Positions 41,404 to 50,802 of a stretch of DNA of 64,000 bases are shown piece after piece (position 1 is the stretch's first letter; every line of letters starts with the position of its first letter). A program made the translations under genes and the position numbers. Under the pieces are notes generated by a model. It searched no databases. It was not told where the DNA came from and was given only the letters and a program-made list of their open reading frames with translations. This DNA comes from Paracoccus nototheniae (lineage in GTDB: Bacteria > Pseudomonadota > Alphaproteobacteria > Rhodobacterales > Rhodobacteraceae): NCBI RefSeq assembly GCF_004335005.1, contig NZ_RQRT01000003.1:62001-126000 (forward strand). Reading direction: 5' to 3'.

Positions 41404-41654
41404 CGCCGCCCCCTCATCTCGCGCACGGCTTCCCGGACAGGCTCGACCAGCGCCCCGAGGGCAAGGTTGGCCTGCTCCTGCATCTTGTGCAGACGGTCGC
41501 CGTATTCGCGCATGTCCTCGATCCGCTGGTCCTGCACCTGGTTCAGGCGGCGGAACAGCACGACGCAGACGAGGAACAGGGCGACGAGGCCGGTTGATAG
41601 GACCTTCGCGATGCTGCCGCTGGCAAGGTCATCGATGGCGCTTTGAGGGTCCAT
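41400..41654 (-). CDS. single-pass membrane protein with coiled coil, holin or spanin candidate
   Basis: An 84-residue product. Residues about 15-35 are a membrane helix (SIAKVLSTGLVALFLVCVVLF), followed by a long charged coil (RLNQVQDQRIEDMREYGDRLHKMQEQ). One helix plus coil is the shape of an Rz-like inner-membrane spanin or a type III holin. It is the first gene of the lysis block after the tail fibre. No family is recognised. Confidence 0.6.
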   Translation of the reverse strand: MDPQSAIDDLASGSIAKVLSTGLVALFLVCVVLFRRLNQVQDQRIEDMREYGDRLHKMQEQANLALGALVEPVREAVREMRGRR

Positions 41655-41712
41655 TACGGTGCCCTCCTACGTCTAAATGCGGGTGCCTGCATGATTACCT
41701 CGGCAGCAGATG

Positions 41713-41730
41713 GCCCGCGCCGAGGCGGGC
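41713..41730. terminator. hairpin after the tail-fibre gene
   Basis: GCCCGC and GCGGGC pair around GCCGAG in the 104-base space between the tail fibre and the first lysis gene. There is no T-run, so termination strength is doubtful. Confidence 0.4.
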
Positions 41731-41758
41731 GGTAGGTTGATTAGGCGGCGGTCAGGCC

Positions 41759-44569
41759 TCACAACCCCAGCTGGGTCACGGCGGCCAATCCGTATCGGCG
41801 CAGTTCATAGATGCCCGGGTGATTGTTACCGTTATTGATTGTGTTAGCCGACGCCAATGCCTGAGCGGGAATTCCCATGCCCCCGATAGTCTGGTCATCT
41901 GCGATAGCTGCTGTGGAAATGAACGCAGCCCCAGCATCCATAGCTGCAGCCTCAAGGGCGTTGTTCGTTACCCGCCACGCCGAAAGGCTCTGGTTGGCGT
42001 TAGGACGCGGGCACCCCATCACGACGCAGGCCACGCCTGCGGCTTTGAACTGTCCGATCATCGCCACGATATTGGCGTAGGTGTAGGACTGGCCGCGTTC
42101 GTTCATGCCGAACGCGATAACTACCAGGTCAAGGTTATCGCCCAAGGGGAAGGCAATACGGGCCGGGTCCAGGCCGTTGTTTGCCGTCGGCTGGCTGCTG
42201 GTACCGCCGATGCCATAGTTAAAATACGCCACCACATCGGCGCCCGCCATATCATCCAAAGCGATCTTGATGTCCCAGTTCCAGCCAAGTCGCGTGTGAA
42301 CCTGCCCGGCGCCGTCACCTGTGTCAAAGACCGGCAGAACCGCTTTGGTGTCGGAAGGATAATGGGTCAGATATGAAGCGGTTGCCCTATCGCGGACTTG
42401 GCCGTTGGCTTCGAAGCCCGGCGCTCCGAACTGGAGCGCGGTTATGCTGTCACCGTAGCCTCCCAAGCGGATAGCACCCGCGCGCGCGGCCTTGCTGACC
42501 ACCTTGCGCAGGACAGATCGGTTCCGTTCAATATGCGCCGCCATCGCGGCCTCAGAACCCTTCCGTATCACGCCCCGCCAATCGGCCACTGAGACGGCTT
42601 GTATTGACGCGCTGCCAACGCGAGCACGACCGATCATCAGAGCATTTGATGGCACAGGCCCTTGCCATTCCAGCGAATCCAGCTGGGCAGTTCGGGGCGA
42701 ACCTGCAACCAAGGACAGGGCCGACGTGGCGCGATCAAGAACGATAAGGTCGATGCGCTCTTGCCCGGCTGCGGCAAGGACGGGAGTTAGTGTTCCGCTG
42801 AACGTGGCCTGCTCTCCCGTGACGCGGGACAGGGATCCGGTCACGGCAATGTTGCCTCCGGCGACAGAGATGTCGGCCTCTGCCGATGCGACGACCGGCA
42901 GGGCTTTTTCTCCAGGCACCGTATAACGATCCCGGAAAACAACCCCGGCCACCTTGTTTGGGGCGGCCAGTGCGGAATAATTGAGCGCAGTCAGGTTGGC
43001 GTAATACCAACCACGCTCACTGGCGGTCGCGGCGGCATCGACAAGATACCCCATGCCGATATTGACCTTGGCGTCTGCCGCATCGCGGGCTTCCAGGCGC
43101 CATGCAAGATGATTGCCGGAACCTTTGATATAGGGCACAGGAAAGCGGAACGTCGCGCTCTTGAAATCGCTGGCGCCTGCGGTGATTTCAAGGTCTGAAA
43201 CCTGATAGTCCTGAGTGAAAGCAAGAGCGCATCCCGCGGGGGGCGCAGCAACTTCACCGTTCTGGCGCGAGTAGACCATGAGCCTTAGCACAGTGGCTCC
43301 GGCTGCAACTCGGATGCCCTGCAATTCCAAGGCGGTTAGAACCGTTCCGTCCGAAACACCCGGAAGAAGCATGGCGCCTGCCCACCCCCCAAAGTTGCCG
43401 GTGGTATAGGCTGCGGTGGCATCCCGAGTTTCGACGGCAGACAAGACGGGTGCTGCGAAGTCATCGATTGCCGCGCGAACCGCTTCAACGGTTTCAACAG
43501 AGGCCTGAACTTCCGCGCCCAGAAGCTCGAAAGACTCCTTTGTGACGATCCGCCTGCGGATATAAAAGCGAACCTCAATGCGGTTGCTATTGATGGCGCC
43601 TGATGTCGGAAACTCCGTTGTGTCGGCCAGTGTGCGGACATAACCGACATTGTCCGCAGTGGTGCTTGCCGTAGCGCACAGGGAGTTTCCGGGCGTGTAA
43701 ATGCCAAGATACTGACCGGCGACAATTGGGAGTTCGATATTGATTGAGTTGAACCCCGCCGCGAGGGGGATTGCGAGCGACGGACCGATCTGTCCGCTAG
43801 CTTGGGTAAATCTGCGCAGCGACACGGTTGTCGCCGACAACGACCAGATATCAAGCCGGTATACCTCCCCGTCTGCGGAGGCAGGCTGGTTGAGAACGTA
43901 AGTTCCTGACGCCAAGTTGGCGCCCGCAATGGGTTGACCCGAGCGCGCCATGAAAGACAGCTCAGAAAGCGCGTCCACCGACTTGCTCAGCGCGCTGGCG
44001 CTTGGATACCTCGCCATTTCCGTCTGCGTGCTGACGCTGTCCCGACGATAGCGAATGATCTCGTCGCCTGACACAACTTGGAACTGCTGGAGGTCAGCGA
44101 CAGCCGCCCGGCCCGTTGCGATATCTGCATAGACGTTGGCGTTGACGAAAGCCGCGTCCCGGGCAGTTGTGGCTTGGGTGAGGATGCCGCCCGCTTGGGC
44201 TGCCGCGGTCTCAGCATCCCCCGCCCGCTGATCCGCCACTGAAGCCGATGTGCCAGCCGCAGTCGCCAGGCTTTGCGTCGAAGACAGATCTGCCGCGACC
44301 AGCTGGCGTGACGTCTCGACCGCCTGAGCGTCCCCATCCACCTGTGCTGCCAGCGGCTCGATAGCAGCTCGGTCAGCAGCCGCAGCGCCAGCACTGCCAG
44401 AGGCCGACGTGACCGCCGCCTGAAGCTCGGTCGTGTCGGCATCGGCCCCGCGCAGGGAGGCCATGTATTCCTCTTCGGTGCCCGTGAACCCGAACAGGGC
44501 CTGTGCCCGCTCATAAGTCGTCGCGCCGGGAATGCCCCGGTTGGCAACGTCGATATCGAATGACGACAT
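41759..44569 (-). CDS. tail fibre with C-terminal SGNH hydrolase
   Basis: A 936-residue virion protein. Residues 1-60 resemble phage adsorption N-termini (FDIDVANRGIPGATTYERAQALFGFTG). Residues about 50-160 are Ala/Ser-rich coil. Beta-rich receptor or chaperone-like domains fill the middle. From about residue 700 there is an SGNH/GDSL esterase: GYGDSIT with Ser708, NYGIGGTSS, FGMNE with Asn823 and NNHPGIYE with His917. The Asp three before the His is replaced by Gly. It likely deacetylates host surface polysaccharide during adsorption. It overlaps the start of the lysis region by none and follows the 44569 gene directly. Confidence 0.82.
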   Translation of the reverse strand: MSSFDIDVANRGIPGATTYERAQALFGFTGTEEEYMASLRGADADTTELQAAVTSASGSAGAAAADRAAIEPLAAQVDGDAQAVETSRQLVAADLSSTQSLATAAGTSASVADQRAGDAETAAAQAGGILTQATTARDAAFVNANVYADIATGRAAVADLQQFQVVSGDEIIRYRRDSVSTQTEMARYPSASALSKSVDALSELSFMARSGQPIAGANLASGTYVLNQPASADGEVYRLDIWSLSATTVSLRRFTQASGQIGPSLAIPLAAGFNSINIELPIVAGQYLGIYTPGNSLCATASTTADNVGYVRTLADTTEFPTSGAINSNRIEVRFYIRRRIVTKESFELLGAEVQASVETVEAVRAAIDDFAAPVLSAVETRDATAAYTTGNFGGWAGAMLLPGVSDGTVLTALELQGIRVAAGATVLRLMVYSRQNGEVAAPPAGCALAFTQDYQVSDLEITAGASDFKSATFRFPVPYIKGSGNHLAWRLEARDAADAKVNIGMGYLVDAAATASERGWYYANLTALNYSALAAPNKVAGVVFRDRYTVPGEKALPVVASAEADISVAGGNIAVTGSLSRVTGEQATFSGTLTPVLAAAGQERIDLIVLDRATSALSLVAGSPRTAQLDSLEWQGPVPSNALMIGRARVGSASIQAVSVADWRGVIRKGSEAAMAAHIERNRSVLRKVVSKAARAGAIRLGGYGDSITALQFGAPGFEANGQVRDRATASYLTHYPSDTKAVLPVFDTGDGAGQVHTRLGWNWDIKIALDDMAGADVVAYFNYGIGGTSSQPTANNGLDPARIAFPLGDNLDLVVIAFGMNERGQSYTYANIVAMIGQFKAAGVACVVMGCPRPNANQSLSAWRVTNNALEAAAMDAGAAFISTAAIADDQTIGGMGIPAQALASANTINNGNNHPGIYELRRYGLAAVTQLGL

Positions 44570-44856
44570 CAGCAGCCCCTTTTGATGTGCAGGTAAAATC
44601 GCTTGGCCAACTGCCAGCCTTCGCCGTCGTCGAGATCGAAATAGACCTCAGCCGAATAGAAGGACGGGGCGATCTCGACCTCGTTGAGCGCGAACTCGAA
44701 GACCGGCCCCGGCCCGTCGGCATCGAGGGGCAGGCAGATATCGCCGGTCCCGATGCGCAGCTGCGCGCGGTCGGCGGTGATCGGGATGCCGAAATCGTCC
44801 ACCAGCCTGAGCGCCAGCGGCCCGGGCGTGCCGGGCTTATAGGGAATGGTCGCCAT
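44569..44856 (-). CDS. small beta-rich protein between tailspike and fibre
   Basis: A 95-residue product, MATIPYKPGTPGPLALRLVDDF and onward, with alternating strands (RAQLRIGTGDICLPL, VFEFALNEVEIAP, YSAEVYFDLDDGEGWQLAKRFYLHIKRG). This looks like a small baseplate or fibre-attachment beta sandwich, like BppU N-terminal domains, but similarity is only by shape. One base overlaps with the fibre start (TGATG-type). It probably helps mount or fold the SGNH fibre. Confidence 0.55.
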   Translation of the reverse strand: MATIPYKPGTPGPLALRLVDDFGIPITADRAQLRIGTGDICLPLDADGPGPVFEFALNEVEIAPSFYSAEVYFDLDDGEGWQLAKRFYLHIKRGC

Positions 44857-44916
44857 TGCGTGCTCCACGGGTGAAGGCCCGGCGGGGCCGGGTTGAGGGC
44901 AGGGGAAGGGGTGCGG

Positions 44917-47022
44917 TTAGACGACGGTGGTGTTGATTGTTCGCAGCACGCCGGCCATGTCGCGGAAGACCAGATTGCCACTGACAACGTTGATGCCAAA
45001 CGAGCCATTCGGCAGAGATCCTGCGTCAACGGCCTGTCCCAGCAACACTCGACCCGGCTGAACCTTGAGATGGCGGTGGTCGATATAGCTGCCGTGACCA
45101 AAGCGGAGTTCTCCCGCCTGAGAATCGCCCTGCATGTTCACGAAGCCCAGAAGCAGGACGCGGAACGGGACGTTGGTCTCGCTGATCAGGTCGCGCGGAT
45201 CGCCTGCATAATTCTGGCAGTCGATGCCATCGATGATCACGTAGCCCGACGGGCTCAGGAAATCCTCGGCCTGGACGATCCGCTCATTGATCGCGTTGCG
45301 CGCCCAGAGGTTTCGGTAGGTGAAGGCTTTAGCCTGATCGGCGATGTAGGCCAGCGCCTCGCCGGAGGCGGACGTGCTGTCAAAGCCGCCGACGTATTCC
45401 CCGCCGATATTGTTGAACCACATGGTGTTCAGCGAATAACGCAGACGGCTCGGGTTCGTGTCGCCGTGGATCTTGCCAGAAATCCGCCAGCTGTCGGCGG
45501 TCTCGGCGAAGATGCCGACCCCGGCGAAGTGCTCGATGTGCAGGTGATCCGCGGTCAGGTCCGATTGCAGAGAGCCATAGCTGCCGCCGCCGCGCGGCTG
45601 GTAGAAGTCGATAGCCGGGCAGCCGACCCGGACGTGGGTGACGTCCCGATCCGCGTTGATGGGGTTGCCCTGTTCGTCACCAATGCGGACGGCATGCGGC
45701 GCGACATATTCTATAATCCGGGCGCGCAGGATGCGGAAGGCGCCCGCCACGTTCCCCTCACGCGCACGGGGGATCAGGATCGTCCGGCCGACATCACCGG
45801 CCACGAAAATCTCATCCCCGACGATGCCGTTCACCAGGTTCGACCCGGCCACCATGCTGACGCGTGGGCAATCGAAAAGACCGTTGAGGCCGGTCCCGCT
45901 GGTGATCCGGTAACCCGCCGCCTCCAGCGTCACCTCCGTCGGACTGACATAGGCCGCGATGCGATAGCGGCGGCGGTCGGGGCTGTGGAAGATGGTGATG
46001 TACCGGTCGCGCGAGTCGAAGATCGCCCCGCTGGCCGTCAGGGTGGTTCCGGACAGGCTGAAGGTGATCCCTGACGTGGATTTCTTCGGGAAGGCATAGC
46101 CGCCATACCAGAACTCGCAGCGGGTCATCCGCAGGTTTTGGATGCTGGAGGCGCGCAGCTGGGTGTTGTTCGAATTGCTGAACAGGATGCCGTACATGGA
46201 ACTGTTGCCCCAGCCCCCGATATCCAGGAACACCGGATTGACGCCGCCGGTCGTGCTCTCGTGCTGGAACCGAACGTTCTCAAACCAGATAGGGCTTGAG
46301 CGGGTCACCCCCAGGGGGTCGCGGCACCTGATCAACGCCAGATCGGCGCCGTAGAACCCGCATGTCAGGCGGCAGATCAGGTGGCCCGCGCCCTTGAAGA
46401 TAAGATCCGAGCGGGGGCTGTTGGGGCGATATGCGTCGATCTGGCTGCGGCACATAACAAACCCGCCAGCGGGCAGTATGATCGCAGCACCTGATGCGCC
46501 GAAAGCCGCCTTCGCAACTTCGATCGCAGCTTGGATTGCCGGGCTGTTATCGTCGTTCAGCATGCTCGCGCCGAACTGCCGGGTGTCGATGCCTTCCGTG
46601 GTATCGACGTGCGCCCAGGTCACACCCCCCGCAGTCGTCAGGGCGGTGGCGCCCGGCGAGCGGCGATAGACCAGGCCGCCGACAATGATCCAATTGGCAA
46701 AGGCCGGAATCGTCGCGGCCTCTGCCGTCGCGCGGCTGGCGAACTGAGGCGTGCCGGTTGCAGATCCGGCGTAACCAGCGGCCAGATCAGCGGCGGCCTG
46801 CGCGTCGACGGCAGCCTCGATGGCATCATCGACTGCTCCCTCGTATTCCTCGGCGAAAGCAGCGAAGAGGGCGCGCAGATCCCGGGTGTTGATCGGCTTG
46901 CGACTGGTGGACCGATCGCCCACCGGCAAGGCGCCGTTGCCGCCCTGACCGTCTCCGGTATAGCCCATGTGGTCGCGCAGAAAGAGGTTCACATCTTCTA
47001 GAAATGGCAAGGTTGCCTCCAT
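44917..47022 (-). CDS. tailspike with right-handed beta-helix (pectate lyase-like)
   Basis: A 701-residue protein. An N-terminal coil region (TRDLRALFAAFAEEYEGAVDDAIEAAVDAQAAADLAAGYAG) precedes a tailspike head (FANWIIVGGLVYRRSPGATALTTAG) and then DTRQFGASMLNDDNSPAIQAAIEVAKAAF, the usual entry of a beta-helix of the pectate-lyase type. Rungs continue to about 600, with a C-terminal beta domain. Such spikes bind or cleave capsule. No catalytic residues can be singled out. The ATG at 47022 is chosen over a TTG 18 bases upstream. Confidence 0.75.
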   Translation of the reverse strand: MEATLPFLEDVNLFLRDHMGYTGDGQGGNGALPVGDRSTSRKPINTRDLRALFAAFAEEYEGAVDDAIEAAVDAQAAADLAAGYAGSATGTPQFASRATAEAATIPAFANWIIVGGLVYRRSPGATALTTAGGVTWAHVDTTEGIDTRQFGASMLNDDNSPAIQAAIEVAKAAFGASGAAIILPAGGFVMCRSQIDAYRPNSPRSDLIFKGAGHLICRLTCGFYGADLALIRCRDPLGVTRSSPIWFENVRFQHESTTGGVNPVFLDIGGWGNSSMYGILFSNSNNTQLRASSIQNLRMTRCEFWYGGYAFPKKSTSGITFSLSGTTLTASGAIFDSRDRYITIFHSPDRRRYRIAAYVSPTEVTLEAAGYRITSGTGLNGLFDCPRVSMVAGSNLVNGIVGDEIFVAGDVGRTILIPRAREGNVAGAFRILRARIIEYVAPHAVRIGDEQGNPINADRDVTHVRVGCPAIDFYQPRGGGSYGSLQSDLTADHLHIEHFAGVGIFAETADSWRISGKIHGDTNPSRLRYSLNTMWFNNIGGEYVGGFDSTSASGEALAYIADQAKAFTYRNLWARNAINERIVQAEDFLSPSGYVIIDGIDCQNYAGDPRDLISETNVPFRVLLLGFVNMQGDSQAGELRFGHGSYIDHRHLKVQPGRVLLGQAVDAGSLPNGSFGINVVSGNLVFRDMAGVLRTINTTVV

Positions 47023-47070
47023 CGTTGAGGGGCCGCCCAAGGGCGTTGTTGATCGGCGGTCTTGCCGTTG

Positions 47071-49167
47071 TCAGGTTCGGGTGATGGTGGCTGGCCCAGC
47101 AGGCAGGCCTTCGACGCCAGAGATGTTGGCCGCGCGGACCCAGTAGTAATAGGCGGTCCCGGAAACGGCAGTGTCGTCCTCGTATTGCGAGACCTGACCA
47201 ATCGCCCCGCCCGTGGTGTCGATCAGGCTGGCGCTGCCAAGGCTGCTGCTGGTCCCGCGATAGATCCGGACCTCGAAGAAGGCCGTCGGTGCGTTGCGCC
47301 AGCTGAGCATGATGTGGTCGGGCTCGTTTGACGCGGCGAGTTCGGTAGGCTGCCCCGGCGGAACAGCATCAATCTGGATCGTAATAGGGCCGAGGTCCTG
47401 CCAGGCTGCGACACCGTCAAACACGCCGCGCCAGCGAACCTGCGCCTGGTATTGCTCGCCGTCTTCGATGGCCCCGGCCTGCGCGCGAAGTCCCGAGACG
47501 CCCATGTCGATCCAGTCCGTCTCGCCAACCGCACGATACCGCGCCTGAATGGAGAGATCCTCGCGACCGGTGACGGGCAGCGCTGAAATCTCCAGGACGG
47601 GCTGTTTGACCCCCGCGCTGACCTGAATGACCCGCTGCGTCAGCTCTGCCACGATCGGCGGAGGCGGGTTTCGTTCGGTCGTGGGAAGATCGGCGGTCGT
47701 CTCGCCTTCTTCTACTGCCGTCCAAGTCTCAGATGCCCGGTTCACGCGGCCCAGTTCGATCCGGCACTCGAGCTCGACCGGGTCGAACTCATGGTCCAGC
47801 ACCTCGTATTCGCCCTCAATCACGCGGCCAGATCCATCCTCGGGCCGATAGTCCAGCAGGATCGTGTGTCGCTGGCCATGGAAGCGCGGCCAGCGCGCCT
47901 TGAGGCCGACGAGGTTGGTGATGATCGTGACCTTCGCCCGGTTATCGTCGTGCATCTGGCGCTTGGCCAGGCGGCGGGCCTGCGACCGGTTCGGGCACAT
48001 CTCCAGCTTGTATTCCTCAGGGATCTCACCCTCGATCGCCAAGCGCGCTTCATCGCGCCAGCTTTCGACCTCGATGACCTCGTATTTCTGCGCTGCCGTC
48101 ATGTGGAACACCCGCAGGACGTTGTAGCCCTTGCGCTCGCTAATCGCCTCGGTGGTCTGGATGTCGCGGATGTCCTTCGCCGTAAGGGTGCACGCCGGTT
48201 GGCCGAAAGGGCCGCCGATCAGCCCAATCCGACCGTCTTGCATCTCATAGGGGCGAATGCCGCTGGCGGTGTGCATCCGGTCAAGGACCTGGTTCGGTTC
48301 CTCATCGAGCGTCCAGTAACCCCAGAGCTGCAGGTTCGGCGCATTGCCCCCCGCCATTTGGGGAACAGGGATATCGGAGACCCGCGCCATGGCGGTCACG
48401 CTTTCCATGTTCATCTCAGAACGGTCTAGCTTGAACCCGTCCGGATGGGTCAGATAGTGCATCTGAACCAGTGCCGCGTTGGCGCTATAGCTGGTCACAT
48501 CGCTGCGGGGATCGTAAATCGCCTGTCCACGAATGACCCACTGATAGTCCGTGCTATAGCCCTTCGGGAAAATCTTGGCGAAGTCCTCGGGCTTGGGCGC
48601 CTTGGACCCGACAAGGAAAGTCGCCTGTCCCTCCACCCTCCGCGCCGAAGTCCATTCGCTGAACTCTGACAGCAGCACCGGGTAGTCACCCCCGAGCCCC
48701 GAACCGTCTCTGGTGGTGACGTTCACGAAGCCAAATTTGTCCGTCCCGGTCGGGAACTGAACCGGCTGCGCAGTCCCCCACCAGTCAGGACCCGCGCCGA
48801 GCGTCTGCGCCTCGCCGTCGATCCAGAAGGCCTCAAAAGCATCGACCTGGCCGTGCGCGACCAGAACCAGCTGATAGAGGACATCGCCCTTCACATCGAA
48901 CAGGGCCCGGATGCCGCCGACGAGGTTGCGCCCGACATAGATGCGACGCGGGGCATCGGTCTGGCTTATCAGGGCCTGAATTTCCGAGCGCGGAACATTG
49001 ACGCTCGGCGCCAGCGCCCGGGCGACAGCATTGAGCGCGGCGCCGACCGCGATCTGTCCCGCAGCACCGGCAATAGAGAGGATGGTCGCCGTGGAAAGAC
49101 CGGCAGCCGCGCCGAGGAAGCCCACTGCATATCCGAGGCCATAGAGGGCCGCTGAGAAAATCGCCAT
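47071..49167 (-). CDS. tail tip / central tail protein, GpJ-type
   Basis: A 698-residue protein of the tail tip J family. N-terminal membrane-like and Gly-rich stretch (LGYAVGFLGAAAGLSTATILSIAGAAGQIAVG), then ALISQTDAPRRIYVGRNLVGGIRALFDVKG as in such proteins, a long hub domain, MCPNRSQARRLAKRQMHDDN near residue 390, and a C-terminal fibronectin type III domain (PPGQPTELAASNEPDHIMLSWRN). It forms the tail tip hub and positions the spike and fibre. It starts one base beyond the GNAT-like gene. Confidence 0.82.
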   Translation of the reverse strand: MAIFSAALYGLGYAVGFLGAAAGLSTATILSIAGAAGQIAVGAALNAVARALAPSVNVPRSEIQALISQTDAPRRIYVGRNLVGGIRALFDVKGDVLYQLVLVAHGQVDAFEAFWIDGEAQTLGAGPDWWGTAQPVQFPTGTDKFGFVNVTTRDGSGLGGDYPVLLSEFSEWTSARRVEGQATFLVGSKAPKPEDFAKIFPKGYSTDYQWVIRGQAIYDPRSDVTSYSANAALVQMHYLTHPDGFKLDRSEMNMESVTAMARVSDIPVPQMAGGNAPNLQLWGYWTLDEEPNQVLDRMHTASGIRPYEMQDGRIGLIGGPFGQPACTLTAKDIRDIQTTEAISERKGYNVLRVFHMTAAQKYEVIEVESWRDEARLAIEGEIPEEYKLEMCPNRSQARRLAKRQMHDDNRAKVTIITNLVGLKARWPRFHGQRHTILLDYRPEDGSGRVIEGEYEVLDHEFDPVELECRIELGRVNRASETWTAVEEGETTADLPTTERNPPPPIVAELTQRVIQVSAGVKQPVLEISALPVTGREDLSIQARYRAVGETDWIDMGVSGLRAQAGAIEDGEQYQAQVRWRGVFDGVAAWQDLGPITIQIDAVPPGQPTELAASNEPDHIMLSWRNAPTAFFEVRIYRGTSSSLGSASLIDTTGGAIGQVSQYEDDTAVSGTAYYYWVRAANISGVEGLPAGPATITRT

Positions 49168-49562
49168 CAGCGCACCATTGCCATTTCTGCCATCCGGTAG
49201 CCCCGGCGCTCTAGGAACCTCCGCACCGTTGCGGTGGCGCAGGACATTTTTCGGATGGTCGCCGCGCGATCGTCAGCCCACCGCTCGAAGCAATCGAAGA
49301 GCGGGATGAAGCTGCGATCCTCGGCCCACCATCCCTCTTCGTTTGCGATCCAGTCGGGGCTGATGATGGTGCGCGTCATAGAGGCCGCGATGAACCCGCC
49401 TTGGGACAACCTGACAAGGCCGTCAGGGCTGTGGATCAGAAAGGCGAGGCGCTGGCCGGTCCAGATGCGGCATACCGCCTGCGGGCCGCTCACAGCCCCT
49501 GTCAGCCGCTCCACCATGTCGATGATGCGGGGGATGTCGCTTTCAACTGCTGGCCGGATCAC
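49167..49562 (-). CDS. GNAT-like acetyltransferase in the tail module
   Basis: A 131-residue protein with the GNAT beginning MIRPAVESDIPRIIDMVERL, a central strand AFLIHSPDGLVRLSQGGFIAASMT, and a late strand-helix with RRFLERRGYRMAEMAMVR, typical of GNAT C-termini. The Q/RxxGxG/A acetyl-CoA loop is not clear, so activity is doubtful. It lies between two tail genes and overlaps both by one to four bases, so it is made with the virion proteins. Such GNAT-like proteins recur in alphaproteobacterial phages; function unknown. Confidence 0.65.
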   Translation of the reverse strand: MIRPAVESDIPRIIDMVERLTGAVSGPQAVCRIWTGQRLAFLIHSPDGLVRLSQGGFIAASMTRTIISPDWIANEEGWWAEDRSFIPLFDCFERWADDRAATIRKMSCATATVRRFLERRGYRMAEMAMVR

Positions 49563-50143
49563 CCTGCAGGCACCCAGACAACAGCGCGGTTCTTCAGGGC
49601 CGCAAGCAGGCCCAGCCCCGTATCACCGGGATACCGCGCCCTCTGATCGGCATCGGTCCAGCGGCCATGGGGTGGTCTGCCCTGCCGCGACAGGCGTCCA
49701 TATGCTTCCAGCTCGATCTCTCGCCTCTCCCGCGTCGATGTGCTTCGCATGTCGCGCATCCGGCCCGTAAAGATGGCGATGGGATCGCCCACCAGGCGCC
49801 CGGCATGCAAGCCACCGCTCTCAACCGTCGAGAAAAGCTGATAGAAGATCCGACACGGGCGGTTGTTGACCTCGTCCGCTTGATCGTCGCAGCGCGCCAC
49901 CATCTGCGGCGAGGCATTCGGGACGCTGAACCGGACCATGCCTGCGCTCATGCCATAGGTGATGGACAGGGCGCTGATCTGGATGACGTCGCCGGTGCCT
50001 TTGTATTCCACCCCGCCGGCCATCAGATCGCCATAGCCCAGCCACCACCGCTGCGGGTTCGTCGCAAAGTCCATTTGGCACATGATCGTGCAGGCGACAT
50101 CGCCGCGGCGCAGATCCTCATCAGGGATGTCGTGGATGCTCAT
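49559..50143 (-). CDS. minor tail protein
   Basis: A 194-residue protein starting MSIHDIPDEDLRRGDVACTIM. It contains WWLGYGDLMAGGVEYKGTGDVIQISALSITYGMSAGMVRF, PRIFYQLFSTVESGG-like segments and a REIELEAYGRLSRQGR end. Conserved location between the tape measure and tail tip points to the distal tail or baseplate hub. No exact family is recognised. It overlaps the 50143 gene by one base. The frame is open to 50194, but that part is a shadow. Confidence 0.65.
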   Translation of the reverse strand: MSIHDIPDEDLRRGDVACTIMCQMDFATNPQRWWLGYGDLMAGGVEYKGTGDVIQISALSITYGMSAGMVRFSVPNASPQMVARCDDQADEVNNRPCRIFYQLFSTVESGGLHAGRLVGDPIAIFTGRMRDMRSTSTRERREIELEAYGRLSRQGRPPHGRWTDADQRARYPGDTGLGLLAALKNRAVVWVPAG

Positions 50144-50802
50144 CAGAATGCTTCGATAAAGATGGCGGTCACTTCCCCAGAGGGGATGTTCCACGCCTCG
50201 AGGTCGCCCGCGCTTTCCATTTGGGCGCGCAAGCGGAGTTGATCGACAATCACCAAGGCCCCGGCGGCCCGATCGTCCCGGACGTTAGGCATGAGCGAAA
50301 GCCGCTGAGCCGTCGCGCTTTCGTCCAGCTGGACGGCATTCACCACCTTGTAAAGACGTTCCCCGATCGTGATGTCGTGCCCGCTCCGGAGGCGGGAAAG
50401 CTCGGGGGTGTTCACGTCGATAAAGCTGTTCCGTCGCGCACAAGGCGCGCGCAGGGTGAACCCGGGGAAGGGGTCCGAAGCGAACCCCGCATGCTCCGCA
50501 GTAAATTCCGGGGCCTCTTGGAATCCGTTCAGGCGCCTGCCGTTCGATCCGTTGGGAAGCCAGTGCGTTGTCATCGGAAGGACAGTGGTGTTGCCGCCGC
50601 GCATGGCCGTCAGAAATGAAGACAGTGCCAGATATTCATCTTCCTCCGCGCACATGAGATCCATCTCGACGCGCCAGAATCCATTCATCTGAGGCCGGGC
50701 GAAGGTCTCTCCGTCGATGTTTGTAAATGGCGACAGGCGAAGCCCCTCAAGGCGCGCTCGGATTCGCTTGATGCGGATATTCCCCGGGAAGTGTATCTCC
50801 AT
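50143..50802 (-). CDS. distal tail protein candidate
   Basis: A 219-residue protein starting MEIHFPGNIRIKRIRARLEGL. It directly follows the tape measure, the usual place of the distal tail (Dit-like) protein. Visible: GFWRVEMDLMCAEEDEYLALSSFLTAMRGGNTTVLPMTTHW, then PELSRLRSGHDITIGERLYKVV and SLMPNVRDDRAAGALVIV, a pattern of beta-rich tail hub proteins. The ATG shares one base with the tape-measure stop (TGATG). Confidence 0.65.
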   Translation of the reverse strand: MEIHFPGNIRIKRIRARLEGLRLSPFTNIDGETFARPQMNGFWRVEMDLMCAEEDEYLALSSFLTAMRGGNTTVLPMTTHWLPNGSNGRRLNGFQEAPEFTAEHAGFASDPFPGFTLRAPCARRNSFIDVNTPELSRLRSGHDITIGERLYKVVNAVQLDESATAQRLSLMPNVRDDRAAGALVIVDQLRLRAQMESAGDLEAWNIPSGEVTAIFIEAF

